Shown: in pieces, positions 36,398 to 44,122 of the stretch
How the letters are laid out: every line of letters begins with the position of its first letter
Position numbering within the stretch: position 1 is the stretch's first letter
Assembly: GCA_036269075.1 (NCBI GenBank)
Contig: DATASX010000004.1
Span: 62,001 to 126,000 of the forward strand
DNA length: 64,000 nt
Source: Sporichthyaceae bacterium
Lineage (GTDB): Bacteria; Actinomycetota; Actinomycetes; Sporichthyales; Sporichthyaceae
Direction: 5' to 3'
The notes under the pieces: generated by a model
What the model saw: the letters and a program-made list of their open reading frames with translations, nothing else
What the model was told of the DNA's origin: nothing
Databases searched by the model: none
Position numbers and translations under genes: made by a program

Positions 36398-38095
36398 CTA
36401 GTTCGACCGCAGTTCCGGGAACTGGTCGTCGCGCCACTCGTGGGCGCCGCTCATGGCCGCCGGGTCGTTCTCCCGCTGTCGCAGTTCCACTCGGCGGATC
36501 TTGCCCGAGATCGTCTTCGGCAACTCGAAGAATTCGATGCGGCGCACCCGCAGGAACGGCGCGAGGTTCTCGCGGGCGTGCCGCAGGATCGCCAGAGCGG
36601 TCGCCTCGTCCGCGGCCCAACCGGCGGTCAGGGCCACGTAGGCCTTGGGGATCGCGAGGCGGACCGGGTCCGGTGCGGGTACCACGGCGGCCTCGGCCAC
36701 GGCCGGGTGCTCCAGGAGCACGCTCTCCAACTCGAACGGGGAGACCTTGTAGTCCGAGGCCTTGAACACGTCGTCGGTGCGTCCGACGTAGGTGATGTAC
36801 CCCTCGGCGTCGCGGTCGGCCAGGTCGCCGGTGTGGTAGTACCCGCCGGCCATCGCCTCGGCGTCGCGTTCCGGGTCGTCGAGGTAGCAGCGCATCAGGT
36901 TCACCGGGTGCGCGGACAGGTCCAGGCAGATCTCGCCGGAGTCGGACTGCTGACCGGTGAGCGGGTCGACGAGCACGACCGGGACCCCGGGCAGCGGGCG
37001 GCCCATCGAGCCGGGCTTCACCGGGTTGCCGGGGCTGTTGCCGACCTGCGCGGTGGTCTCGGTCTGGCCGAAGCCGTCGCGCAGCGTGATGCCCCAGGCC
37101 GCGCGGACCTGCTCGATGACCTCCGGGTTGAGCGGCTCACCGGCGGCGATGCCCTCGCGCAAGGCGCCGGGGCCGCCGGACAGGTCGGCCTGGATGAGCA
37201 TCCGCCACACCGTGGGCGGGGCGCAGAAGGTGGTCACGGCGTGGCTGCGCAACTGTTCCAGCAGTGCGGGCGCGTCGAACCGCGAGTAGTTGTAGAGGAA
37301 GATGCACGCCTCCCCGATCCACGGAGCGAAGAAGCAGCTCCAGGCGTGCTTGGCCCAGCCGGGCGAGGAGATGTTCAGGTGCACGTCGCCGGGCTGGATG
37401 CCGATCCAGTACATCGTCGTCATGTGCCCGACGGGGTAGGACACCTGCGTGTGCTCGACCATCTTCGGCTTGCTGGTGGTCCCGGACGTGAAGTAGAGCA
37501 GCAGCGGGTCGGTCGCCAGCAGCACCGGGCGGGCGGGCGGCTCGTCGGCCGCGTCCGCGTCGGCGTAGCTCAACCAGCCGGCGGTCCGGTCGCCGACGCA
37601 CAGGCGCAGCAGGTCACCCGGCACCCCGTCGAACTTGGGTGCGTCGGTGTGGTTGGCGATCGCCGCGCGTACCTTGCCGCGCTCGACGCGCTCGGCCACG
37701 TCGAGCGGGCCCAGTGCGGTGGTGGTCGGCATGACCACCGCGCCCAGCTTCATCACCGCGAGCATCGCGACCCACAGCTCGACCTGGTTGCCGAGCATGA
37801 TCGCGACCCGGTCGCCCTTGCCCAGGCCGTTGGCGGCCAGGAAGTGCGCCAGTCCGTTGGACCGCCGCCGCAATTCCTCGAAGGAGTAACAGTTGTCCGG
37901 GCCGGTCTCCTCGACGATGTGCAGCGCGGGCGCCTCGTTGCCCCGGGCGATCACGTCGAACCAGTCGTGGGCCCAGCTGAACTGCTCGTCCAGCTCCGGC
38001 CAGGTGAACTTCTCGGCCGCCGCGGGATAGTCGTCGCGCAGTGCCAGCAGCAGGTCGCGGGCGGCTCGGTACGCCTGGTGGTTCGCGCTGGTCAC
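36398..38095 (-). CDS. Acyl-CoA synthetase, medium-chain/acetyl-CoA-synthetase-like
   Basis: A 565-residue adenylate-forming ligase of the MACS-like group. Motifs are LLLYFTSGTTSKPKMVEHTQ, LRDGFGQTETTAQVGN, GGYYHTGDLADRDAEGYI, YVGRTDDVFKASDYKVSPFE and LPKTISGKIRRVELR with the catalytic Lys. The start is a GTG at 38095 with GAGGAGC 8 bases upstream; the frame stays open beyond but runs across a divergent promoter. It diverges from the oxidase-III-like gene at 38183. There is no operator triplet in the 87-base gap, so it is probably outside the shared regulon. The substrate is a short or medium carboxylic acid. Confidence 0.9.
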   Translation of the reverse strand: MTSANHQAYRAARDLLLALRDDYPAAAEKFTWPELDEQFSWAHDWFDVIARGNEAPALHIVEETGPDNCYSFEELRRRSNGLAHFLAANGLGKGDRVAIMLGNQVELWVAMLAVMKLGAVVMPTTTALGPLDVAERVERGKVRAAIANHTDAPKFDGVPGDLLRLCVGDRTAGWLSYADADAADEPPARPVLLATDPLLLYFTSGTTSKPKMVEHTQVSYPVGHMTTMYWIGIQPGDVHLNISSPGWAKHAWSCFFAPWIGEACIFLYNYSRFDAPALLEQLRSHAVTTFCAPPTVWRMLIQADLSGGPGALREGIAAGEPLNPEVIEQVRAAWGITLRDGFGQTETTAQVGNSPGNPVKPGSMGRPLPGVPVVLVDPLTGQQSDSGEICLDLSAHPVNLMRCYLDDPERDAEAMAGGYYHTGDLADRDAEGYITYVGRTDDVFKASDYKVSPFELESVLLEHPAVAEAAVVPAPDPVRLAIPKAYVALTAGWAADEATALAILRHARENLAPFLRVRRIEFFELPKTISGKIRRVELRQRENDPAAMSGAHEWRDDQFPELRSN

Positions 38096-38182
38096 GACGG
38101 AGCTCCTCGGTCTGGGGGACGGACCAAAGTTAGTCGCGACCCGCGAGTGGGGGAACCGGCGGACTGTGGCATCTTCTTCGGC

Positions 38183-38761
38183 GTGACAACGGTCCAAGCC
38201 ACTCGGGAACGGGACCACGTGCCGGGTGAGCCAGGGCTGTGGGTGATGCTGCTGGGCGACATGGTGGTCTTCGCCGTGTTCTTCGGGACCATCGTGGTCC
38301 TGCGCGGGCAGCACCCCGATCTGGTCGCCTCCTCCCAGCCGGCGTTGCACCGCGGCCTGGGCACGCTGAACACTCTGGTCCTGCTGAGCAGTTCGTTGCT
38401 GGTCGCCAACGGGGTCCGACTGGCCCGCGACCGCGACCGACGGGCGCCGTATCTGTTCCGCGGCGCGCTGGCCTGCTCCGCGGTCTTCGTTGCCGTGAAG
38501 GCGGTGGAGTACACCGATCTGGCCACCAACGGCCACGGGCCGGGCGTCAACGACTTCTTCGCCTACTACTTCACGTTCACCGGGATCCACCTCGGCCACG
38601 TGGTGCTGGGGTCGGTCGGCCTGATCGTGGCCGCGCGGATGGCGCGGCCCACCAATCAGAGCCGTCGGCGGGACTCCTGGTTGGAGGGCATCGCCTGTTT
38701 CTGGCACCTGGTCGACCTGTTGTGGATCGTGCTGTTCGCGCTGCTCTACCTGGTGCACTGA
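38183..38761 (+). CDS. Cytochrome c oxidase subunit III-like protein (NorE type)
   Basis: A 192-residue, five-helix membrane protein of the haem-copper oxidase subunit III superfamily: GEPGLWVMLLGDMVVFAVFF, LHRGLGTLNTLVLLSSSLLV, YYFTFTGIHLGHVVLGSVGL and a C-terminal ACFWHLVDLLWIVLFALLYL, the classical WHFVDxVWxxLF-type ending. The start is a GTG at 38183. It is followed directly (TGATG) by a small subunit IV-like gene. No subunit I or II gene lies nearby. This NorE/NorF-like pair occurs beside nitric oxide reductases, but also alone in actinobacterial lipid loci, so its partner enzyme is unclear. Confidence 0.85.
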   Translation: MTTVQATRERDHVPGEPGLWVMLLGDMVVFAVFFGTIVVLRGQHPDLVASSQPALHRGLGTLNTLVLLSSSLLVANGVRLARDRDRRAPYLFRGALACSAVFVAVKAVEYTDLATNGHGPGVNDFFAYYFTFTGIHLGHVVLGSVGLIVAARMARPTNQSRRRDSWLEGIACFWHLVDLLWIVLFALLYLVH

Positions 38762-39024
38762 TGATCTCGCGGGATCGGGTCCTCCTCGTCTGGGCCGTGC
38801 TCGTACTGGCCACGATCACGTCCTTGACGTTGAGCGCGGAGGACCTGATCGACCGTCAGGACGTCGTCGCGATCGCGGTGATCGTGATCGCCTTCGTCAA
38901 GGTCCGCCTGGTCGGCATGCACTTCATGGAACTACGCGCGGCCCCGAAAGTGCTCCAACTGGCCTTCCAGGGTTGGTGCGTGGTCGCCTGCAGTGTCCTG
39001 GCCGGCCTGTACCTGGCCTTCTGA
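38761..39024 (+). CDS. Cytochrome c oxidase subunit IV-like small membrane protein (NorF type)
   Basis: An 87-residue protein with three predicted helices (VLLVWAVLVLATITSLTLSA; VVAIAVIVIAFVKVRLVGMH; GWCVVACSVLAGLYLAF). The RLVGMHFMELR loop matches prokaryotic subunit IV/NorF-like proteins. Its ATG shares the A of the subunit III-like stop (TGATG at 38759-38763), so the two are translated together. It is probably an accessory or stabilising subunit of a respiratory complex encoded elsewhere. Confidence 0.82.
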   Translation: MISRDRVLLVWAVLVLATITSLTLSAEDLIDRQDVVAIAVIVIAFVKVRLVGMHFMELRAAPKVLQLAFQGWCVVACSVLAGLYLAF

Positions 39025-39037
39025 GCCCGACGGCGGA

Positions 39038-39532
39038 TCAGAGCACCGGCGTCCCGTACATCTCGCCCAGCGGGTCGGAGAGCAGTTCCAGGCGGGCGCC
39101 GTCGGGGTCGCTGAAGTACATCGAGACCTCGCTGTGGATCACATAGGGCACGCCGGCGGCCTCGAGTTTGCCGCGCAGGTGCGTCCACTTCTCCGGTGAC
39201 ACCGAGATCGCCAGGTGGTGCAGGCCGCCGAGCACCTCCGCGTACGGGCCCAGGTCCAGCCCGGGGAAGTCGAAGAAGGCCAGCAGGTTGCCGTTGCCGA
39301 TGTCGAAGAAGAAGTGGTTCGAGCCCTGGTAGTCGCGGTTCTCGAAGATCTCGGTGAGCGGGAACTCCAGCACGCCCTGGTAGAACTCGATCGTGCGCCG
39401 GACGTCGTGCGAGAGCAGCGCGAGGTGGTGCACCCCGCGGGCACTGCTCGCCGGGCGTTGTTCGCGCGGACGCAGGTAGGTCGCCGCGATCTGCGCGCGG
39501 TCGGCGTCGATCGCCGCCAGGTCGATGGTCAT
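39038..39532 (-). CDS. VOC-superfamily protein (glyoxalase/extradiol dioxygenase fold)
   Basis: A 164-residue vicinal-oxygen-chelate protein: SARGVHHLALLSHDVRRTIE (metal His), FYQGVLEFPLTEIFENRDYQ, LGGLHHLAISVSPEKW (second His) and MYFSDPDGARLELLSDPLG (Glu). The ATG at 39532 has GAGGACC upstream; a longer frame exists but would overlap the next gene. It is the last of four minus-strand genes (methyltransferase, DUF1330, VOC, VOC). It may isomerise, cleave or bind an aromatic or keto compound; the fold does not fix the reaction. It ends 13 bases from the convergent oxidase IV-like gene. Confidence 0.82.
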   Translation of the reverse strand: MTIDLAAIDADRAQIAATYLRPREQRPASSARGVHHLALLSHDVRRTIEFYQGVLEFPLTEIFENRDYQGSNHFFFDIGNGNLLAFFDFPGLDLGPYAEVLGGLHHLAISVSPEKWTHLRGKLEAAGVPYVIHSEVSMYFSDPDGARLELLSDPLGEMYGTPVL

Positions 39533-39539
39533 GTGGTCC

Positions 39540-40028
39540 TCACTCTCCGCGGGCGGCCGGAACCGGGTCGGCGTCGTCGAACCAGGGATCGACGACGAGG
39601 TCCCGAGCTGCGACCGAGAACTCCAACGAGATGCCGTTCGGGTCGGTGACGTACACCGAGCGGACGATGCCGTGATCCACGATCTCACTCACGTCGGTCC
39701 CGAGGTCGGCCAGCCTCTTGCGCAGCTCGTCGAGGTCGGCGTCGGACTCGACCCCGACCGAGACGTGGTCGAACTGCCTGCCGGAGCCCGGGACTCCGGA
39801 GTCCTTGCGGGGCGCGAGATCGACGTCCTTCCACTCGAAGAACGCGATCGCCGCGCCCCGCCCGATCGACAGGAAGTAGTGCCGGTACGGGAACTCCGCC
39901 TTGCGGTTGCCCATCGTGGCGACCAGGGGCATCCCCAACACGTCGCGGTAGAACCGGACGGTCGCGTCCATGTCCTTGGTCACCAGCACCAGATGGTTGA
40001 CCCCGACGTAGTTCACCGAGTCCGGCAC
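39540..40028 (-). CDS. VOC-superfamily protein, paralogue of the adjacent gene
   Basis: A 162-residue VOC protein with NYVGVNHLVLVTKDMDATVR, RFYRDVLGMPLVATMGNRKA, HYFLSIGRGAAIAFFEWKDV, RQFDHVSVGVESDADLDEL and YVTDPNGISLEFSVAARDL, giving the His/His/Glu metal set. The start is uncertain: GTG at 40028 or 40031 is used, since the open frame upstream to 40115 carries no good start. It lies 7 bases before the second VOC gene, and the two may form a heteromer or act in sequence. It follows the DUF1330 gene by about 50 bases. Confidence 0.8.
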   Translation of the reverse strand: MPDSVNYVGVNHLVLVTKDMDATVRFYRDVLGMPLVATMGNRKAEFPYRHYFLSIGRGAAIAFFEWKDVDLAPRKDSGVPGSGRQFDHVSVGVESDADLDELRKRLADLGTDVSEIVDHGIVRSVYVTDPNGISLEFSVAARDLVVDPWFDDADPVPAARGE

Positions 40029-40077
40029 CACACCACCAATCAGATCTGGAAGAACAGCGAGCGGGTGATTGATGCGC

Positions 40078-40377
40078 TCAGCTGGGGAACACGAACTCGT
40101 CGCAGATGACCGCAAAGCCCTCGGTCGCCTCGAGCCGCATCGAGCGGATGGCCTGGTATTCGGGGCTGTTGTACCAACCCATCGCGATCTCCCGCGAGGG
40201 GAACTTGAGGACGACCGTCCGCGGGTACGGGTTGGGTCCCTCGAGCTCGTCGGAAGTCTCGTCCACGACCAGGGCCTCGGCCTGGTGCGCCATCAGGGTC
40301 GGAATCGCTTTCTCGACGTAGGCCTGCAGTTTCGCGTGGTCGTCGATGCGGTTATGGAAGATCATGTACACGGACAC
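40078..40377 (-). CDS. DUF1330-family protein
   Basis: A 99-residue dimeric alpha-beta barrel protein: MIFHNRIDDHAKLQAYVEKA, VVDETSDELEGPNPYPRTVV, then KFPSREIAMGWYNSPEYQA and RSMRLEATEGFAVICDEF, the standard DUF1330 pattern. Distant relatives are stress-response A/B barrel and monooxygenase-like proteins. The start is a GTG at 40377 with GGAGGC 6 bases upstream. It sits between the methyltransferase and the VOC pair, so it probably acts on the same compound. Confidence 0.85.
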   Translation of the reverse strand: MSVYMIFHNRIDDHAKLQAYVEKAIPTLMAHQAEALVVDETSDELEGPNPYPRTVVLKFPSREIAMGWYNSPEYQAIRSMRLEATEGFAVICDEFVFPS

Positions 40378-40426
40378 GGTTGCCTCCAGGACGGGCAGGG
40401 ATGATCTGACTCGGCGTCAGCCGGTG

Positions 40427-41464
40427 TCACTTGCGCGCGATGCCCGCCGAGGCGGGTCCGCCCAGCGGCAGGACCTCCACCGAGCGGAACCCGACCTGCT
40501 CGCACCAGCCGCGGAAATCGGCGCCGCTGAAGTCGAAGGCGTCGCCGAACTCGATGAGCATGTTCAGCGACATCATCAGGCCGAAGGCGTTCTCGCGGCG
40601 GTCGTCGTCGATCAGGTTCTCCACAACGATGAACAGGCCTCCCGCGGGCAGCGCGTCGTAGGCCTGCCGGATCAGATGCATCTTCCGGTCGAGGTTCCAG
40701 TCGTGCAGGATCATGCCCATCGTGACGACGTCGGCCTTGGGCAACGGGTCGGCGAAGAAGTCGCCCCCTGCCGTCTCCACGCGGTCGGTCAGCTTCGCGT
40801 CGGCGATGGTGCGCTTGGCGATCGGCTCCACCACTGGCAGGTCGAAGCTGGTGCAGCGCAGGTGCGGGTGGTGCTGGGCCAGGATGATCGAGAGCTGGCC
40901 GGTCGCCCCCCCGACGTCGCAGACCGTCTGGTACGGCGAGAAGTCGAACTTCTGCGCCAGCGCGGTGAAGTTGCCGGCCGAGATGCCGGTCATGGCGCGC
41001 ATGAACTGCTCGAGCCGGGTCTCGTCGGCGTAGAGCTCCTCGAACATGGACGTGCCGGTCTGCTTGACCTCGTTCTGCGGGCTGCCGGTCCGCAGCGCAT
41101 CGCTCAGCCCGCCCCAGAAGGGATACAGCCGAGCATCGGCCATCTCCAGGAAGCCGCCGAGGTAGCCGGGGGAATTGGCGTCGAGGAAGGCCCCGGTGTC
41201 CACCGTGTTCCGGTAGGTCGCCGACGGCCCGGAGCCGTCGCGCTCCAGCATGTGCAGGGCCACCAGGGTGTCCAGGAAGTCGGCGGGGGCCCGTGAGCCG
41301 GTGAGGCCCAGCCTCTCCTCGATCTGCGGACCCGTCTTCGGGCCTTCGCCGAGCAATGTGAACAGGCCGAGACCGATGGCGCTCAGCAGCGTCTTGGCCG
41401 GCCAGAAGCCCATGCCGATCTGCAGGATCGCGGTGGGGTCGGGCGAACTGGGGGCAGCGCTCAT
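40427..41464 (-). CDS. SAM-dependent O-methyltransferase (dimerisation plus catalytic domain)
   Basis: A 345-residue class I methyltransferase of the hydroxyneurosporene/acetylserotonin O-methyltransferase type. An N-terminal winged-helix dimerisation domain (residues ~15-110, IGMGFWPAKTLLSAIGLGLF; LVALHMLERDGSG) is followed by the SAM site YQTVCDVGGATGQLSIILA and the catalytic region VVTMGMILHDWNLDRKMHLI, in which His would be the base, then ENLIDDDRRENAFGLMMSLN. It heads the four-gene minus-strand operon. It probably methylates a phenolic or enolic hydroxyl on a secondary metabolite or catabolic intermediate. No operator triplet lies close to its start; triplet C is 305 bases away. Confidence 0.88.
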   Translation of the reverse strand: MSAAPSSPDPTAILQIGMGFWPAKTLLSAIGLGLFTLLGEGPKTGPQIEERLGLTGSRAPADFLDTLVALHMLERDGSGPSATYRNTVDTGAFLDANSPGYLGGFLEMADARLYPFWGGLSDALRTGSPQNEVKQTGTSMFEELYADETRLEQFMRAMTGISAGNFTALAQKFDFSPYQTVCDVGGATGQLSIILAQHHPHLRCTSFDLPVVEPIAKRTIADAKLTDRVETAGGDFFADPLPKADVVTMGMILHDWNLDRKMHLIRQAYDALPAGGLFIVVENLIDDDRRENAFGLMMSLNMLIEFGDAFDFSGADFRGWCEQVGFRSVEVLPLGGPASAGIARK

Positions 41465-41768
41465 TCAGGGAGCTCCGATCGGCATTGGGTCGGCAATGCT
41501 CAAGGTCAGGGGCACCTTACGAGGTCCGTGCGGACGGGCGAGGCGGTGTCCCGGGTCTCTGACTACACCTTCACGTTCGATCGGGGGAAGGAGGCCCGCA
41601 GCGCCGACCTGTTGTGGGCGCCGGTCGCTGGTGGCTACGTTGGCGCGACCGGCGGGTCCACGGAGGTTTGTGCCGCCCGGACGGACGCCGATCCGGGTGA
41701 TGACCTGCGACGGAGCGGCCCGGGCGAGCCCCGGTCAAATTCCCGCAGAACGGATCTGGTCGAGCGGA
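41465..41768. other. Intergenic region without a recognisable gene
   Basis: About 300 bases between the methyltransferase start and triplet C. A frame at 41528-41782 exists, but it starts at a GTG with no ribosome site and its translation matches no known pattern. The region probably holds the methyltransferase promoter. Confidence 0.45.
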
Positions 41769-41806
41769 AGAAGTCGTGTTAGAAATAACTGAGCACTAGA
41801 CTATTG
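41769..41806. promoter_or_regulatory. Operator triplet C (shared regulon motif)
   Basis: Half-sites AGAAGTC (41769-41775), a weak ATAACTG (41785-41791) and a perfect ACTATTG (41800-41806), with offsets of 14 and 15 bases as in the other copies. The stretch ACTAGACTATTG at 41795-41806 is nearly identical to triplets A and B. It lies 41 bases before the ATG of the first gene of the ABC importer operon. Confidence 0.6.
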
Positions 41807-41847
41807 AGTGACCCCGAACACAGGTGGACCGTCGAGAAAGGGTCCCG

Positions 41848-43233
41848 ATGAGGATCACGCGCACGGTCGTCGGCGGTGCCGCAGTCCTGCTGGCGGCCGG
41901 CGGTTGGGCGACGCTCCCGTCGGCCACCGCGCGGGCCGCGACCACCTATGCCGCGGTGGCCCGAGCCAACGCGTTCGAACTGTCGATCGCCAACCCGTCG
42001 ATCCCGACCGGCATCGCGATCGAGGGCGGTGGGCCGGCCTCCGGGGCCCGGCAGGACAGCCTCGGCGTGCGCGACGCCGGTGCCCAGTTCCCGTACGCGG
42101 GCGAGACGGTTCCCGGGCTGCCGGCGACCGGCGCGGCGCTGTTCGGGTTCCCGGCGCCGGCGTACCCGTTCATCGCCCAGTCCAACGCCGGCTCCGACCC
42201 GGTGACCGTCTCCTACCCGGGCGTGACCCTGCACGCCGAGAGCGGCGACTTCACCACGCTGGCCTCCTCCGGGGCCGGCGACAACGGCCTGTTCGGGGCG
42301 CTGTCCACCGCCCGGATCGACGAGAACCGCGACGGCGACGTCGTGTCCACGGCCAGCACCTCGGCCGACGCCATCAAGATCGGGCCGTACGCCTCGCTCA
42401 GCGACGTCCGCACGGTCGCGACCGTGGTCGCGAACGGGTTGACCGGCAAGGTCCAGCGCACGACCTCGACCTCGGTCGGCCGGATCTCGGTGCCGGGCCT
42501 GGACATCGAGATCCCGAAGCAGAGCCCGAGCCAGGTCCCGATCCCGGTGCCGATCCCGGGGGTTCCGAACCAGGCGCCGTTCGCCTTCCCGCCGTTCGCC
42601 TTCCCGGCAGGCGGGCAGACGCTGCACGACCCGGACATCGGGATCCAGAACGGCTACTTCACCCTGACCCAGATCTACGGCGGCCGGCGGCAGACGTACG
42701 TAATCTCCTCCAACGCCGTGCTCGCCGGACTCAAACAGGCCGGGCTGACGCTCACCTTCCAGGCCCCGCAGGAGATCAAGAACGGCATCGCGTCGGGCAC
42801 GTACCGATTCACGTACACCGCGGCGGCGCCGCCGCAGAACACCTACTACAACGGGCCGACGCAGTTCACCCAGTCCACCGCGTCGGTGCTGGCCGGCGTC
42901 GATCTGCAACCGGAAGCGGCCGCGCCGCCGCCGCCGAGCCTGATCCCGCCGATCGGCCAACCGCCGGTCGCGGCGACTGCTGCCGGCGGCGTGCTGGCCC
43001 CGGCCATTGCGCCGGCGGAGGTGGTCGCGTCGCAGGCTGCGCCGCTCACCGTCGCGCCCGCGGCCGCGGCCCCGGCTCGTACCGACACCGTGAGCCTGAG
43101 CGCGGCCCGCAGCGAACGGTCCCTGCCGTTCACCTCCGGGGCTGATCACATGTACCTGGCGGTCGTCGGGGGTGCCGGGCTCGGGTTCTTCGCGGCCGCA
43201 GGACTGTCGAAGTGGGGGGTGCGGTCCCGATGA
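41848..43233 (+). CDS. Secreted, C-terminally membrane-anchored protein heading an ABC importer operon
   Basis: A 461-residue extracytoplasmic protein of no family I recognise. Residues 1-31 form a signal peptide (VVGGAAVLLAAGGWATLPSA then ARA). The body is Ser/Thr/Gly/Ala rich and predicted beta structure (ANAFELSIANPSIPTGIAIE; DVVSTASTSADAIKIGPYAS). A central Pro/Phe-rich stretch (PIPVPIPGVPNQAPFAFPPF) and a Pro/Ala-rich linker (~360-430) lead to a C-terminal helix (MYLAVVGGAGLGFFAAAGLS) and basic stop-transfer. ATG 41848 is preferred over GTG 41824. Coupling to the next gene (ATGA) and to the Liv-type importer suggests a surface or periplasm-spanning role in delivering substrate. Confidence 0.75.
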   Translation: MRITRTVVGGAAVLLAAGGWATLPSATARAATTYAAVARANAFELSIANPSIPTGIAIEGGGPASGARQDSLGVRDAGAQFPYAGETVPGLPATGAALFGFPAPAYPFIAQSNAGSDPVTVSYPGVTLHAESGDFTTLASSGAGDNGLFGALSTARIDENRDGDVVSTASTSADAIKIGPYASLSDVRTVATVVANGLTGKVQRTTSTSVGRISVPGLDIEIPKQSPSQVPIPVPIPGVPNQAPFAFPPFAFPAGGQTLHDPDIGIQNGYFTLTQIYGGRRQTYVISSNAVLAGLKQAGLTLTFQAPQEIKNGIASGTYRFTYTAAAPPQNTYYNGPTQFTQSTASVLAGVDLQPEAAAPPPPSLIPPIGQPPVAATAAGGVLAPAIAPAEVVASQAAPLTVAPAAAAPARTDTVSLSAARSERSLPFTSGADHMYLAVVGGAGLGFFAAAGLSKWGVRSR

Positions 43234-43580
43234 ACCTGCTGAAATACCTGCGCGTGCAGTGGGACCGGGCCGGTGCGGTGCTCGCCGCGGTGGTCGGTGT
43301 CGTGCTGTTGATCGCCGGTTACCACGGGGTCTCCGGCACCCAGTACATCGCCGAGCAGATTCCGTACGTGATCTCGTTCGGCTTCGGCACGATCGTGCTG
43401 TTCACGGTCGCCGCCGTGCTGTGGATCTCGGCTGACCTGCGCGACGAGTGGCGCGAGTTGGTTCGCCAGGGCGACCAGGTCGCGGAGGAGATCGTCGATC
43501 GCCGGACCGATCTGCAGTCCTGGTTGCAGGCCGAGGTGGCACGTCAGGTGAACTCGCAGATCTCCGGGTCCGCCGGGTGA
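43230..43580 (+). CDS. Small membrane protein of the ABC importer operon
   Basis: A 116-residue protein with two predicted helices (AGAVLAAVVGVVLLIAGYHG; IPYVISFGFGTIVLFTVAAV) and a cytoplasmic, charged, probably coiled-coil tail (SADLRDEWRELVRQGDQVAE; LQSWLQAEVARQVNS). The ATGA overlap fixes the start at 43230 and a GTGA links it to the next gene. There is no recognisable family. It may anchor or regulate the importer or the surface protein encoded before it. Confidence 0.72.
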   Translation: MNLLKYLRVQWDRAGAVLAAVVGVVLLIAGYHGVSGTQYIAEQIPYVISFGFGTIVLFTVAAVLWISADLRDEWRELVRQGDQVAEEIVDRRTDLQSWLQAEVARQVNSQISGSAG

Positions 43581-44122
43581 AGGTGATCGCCGCCTCGCAG
43601 ACGCGACCCGACGATGTGCCGCGCAGCGAACCGCGGTCCGGTGCCGCACACGCGGCCGGCCCGCCCCCGGTGCTGCCGAAAGCGGCTGCGCCGTGGAAGG
43701 TTCGGGAGACCGTCGTTGCCGGCGTGGCCGGCGCGATCGGCGTGCTCGGTGTCGGCTGGTGCTGGTACGAGTCCTCCGACGAGCTGAACTGGCGCGACCA
43801 GTTGGGTTGGCTCGCGGGTGGCGCGCCGTTCGCGGCGCTGACGGTGCTCGCGGGCGTCTGCTGGGTGGCGGTCGGCATGCGCCGCGTACGCAGCGGTTTC
43901 CAGGCCTTGGCCGCCGCCCGCGCCACCGCGTTCGCGCCGATCCAGCCGCGCACCGAGCTGTCGATGGAGGCCGTGCTCGCCGCCACCCCGGGCCTGGTGA
44001 CGTCCGAGTCGATGACCCGGGCGCACCGCCCCGATTGTCTGCTGATGCGCGGCAAGCAGCCCATCGAGATCTCGGTCGGCGACGAGCCGCAGTACGTCCG
44101 CTGCGGGGTGTGTGGATCGTGA
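43577..44122 (+). CDS. Membrane protein with C-terminal possible zinc-binding knuckle, ABC importer operon
   Basis: A 181-residue protein. A Pro/Ala-rich N-terminus is followed by two helices (TVVAGVAGAIGVLGVGWCWY; LAGGAPFAALTVLAGVCWVA) and a cytoplasmic C-terminal part. This ends in AHRPDCLLMRGKQ and YVRCGVCGS, in which His/Cys and Cys-x2-Cys could bind zinc as a short treble-clef knuckle. GTG 43577 overlaps the previous stop (GTGA), and its own stop overlaps the permease GTG. There is no recognised family; with its two upstream neighbours it forms an accessory module in front of a standard importer. Confidence 0.72.
   Translation: MKVIAASQTRPDDVPRSEPRSGAAHAAGPPPVLPKAAAPWKVRETVVAGVAGAIGVLGVGWCWYESSDELNWRDQLGWLAGGAPFAALTVLAGVCWVAVGMRRVRSGFQALAAARATAFAPIQPRTELSMEAVLAATPGLVTSESMTRAHRPDCLLMRGKQPIEISVGDEPQYVRCGVCGS

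Noticed and set aside
38110-38140. TTAGTCGCGAC between the ligase and oxidase III-like genes as an operator
   Set aside because: Only one half-site; the positions expected for the second and third read as GC-rich unrelated sequence.
41528-41782. 84-codon frame between the methyltransferase and triplet C
   Set aside because: GTG start without ribosome site, no recognisable motif, and its end runs into the operator.
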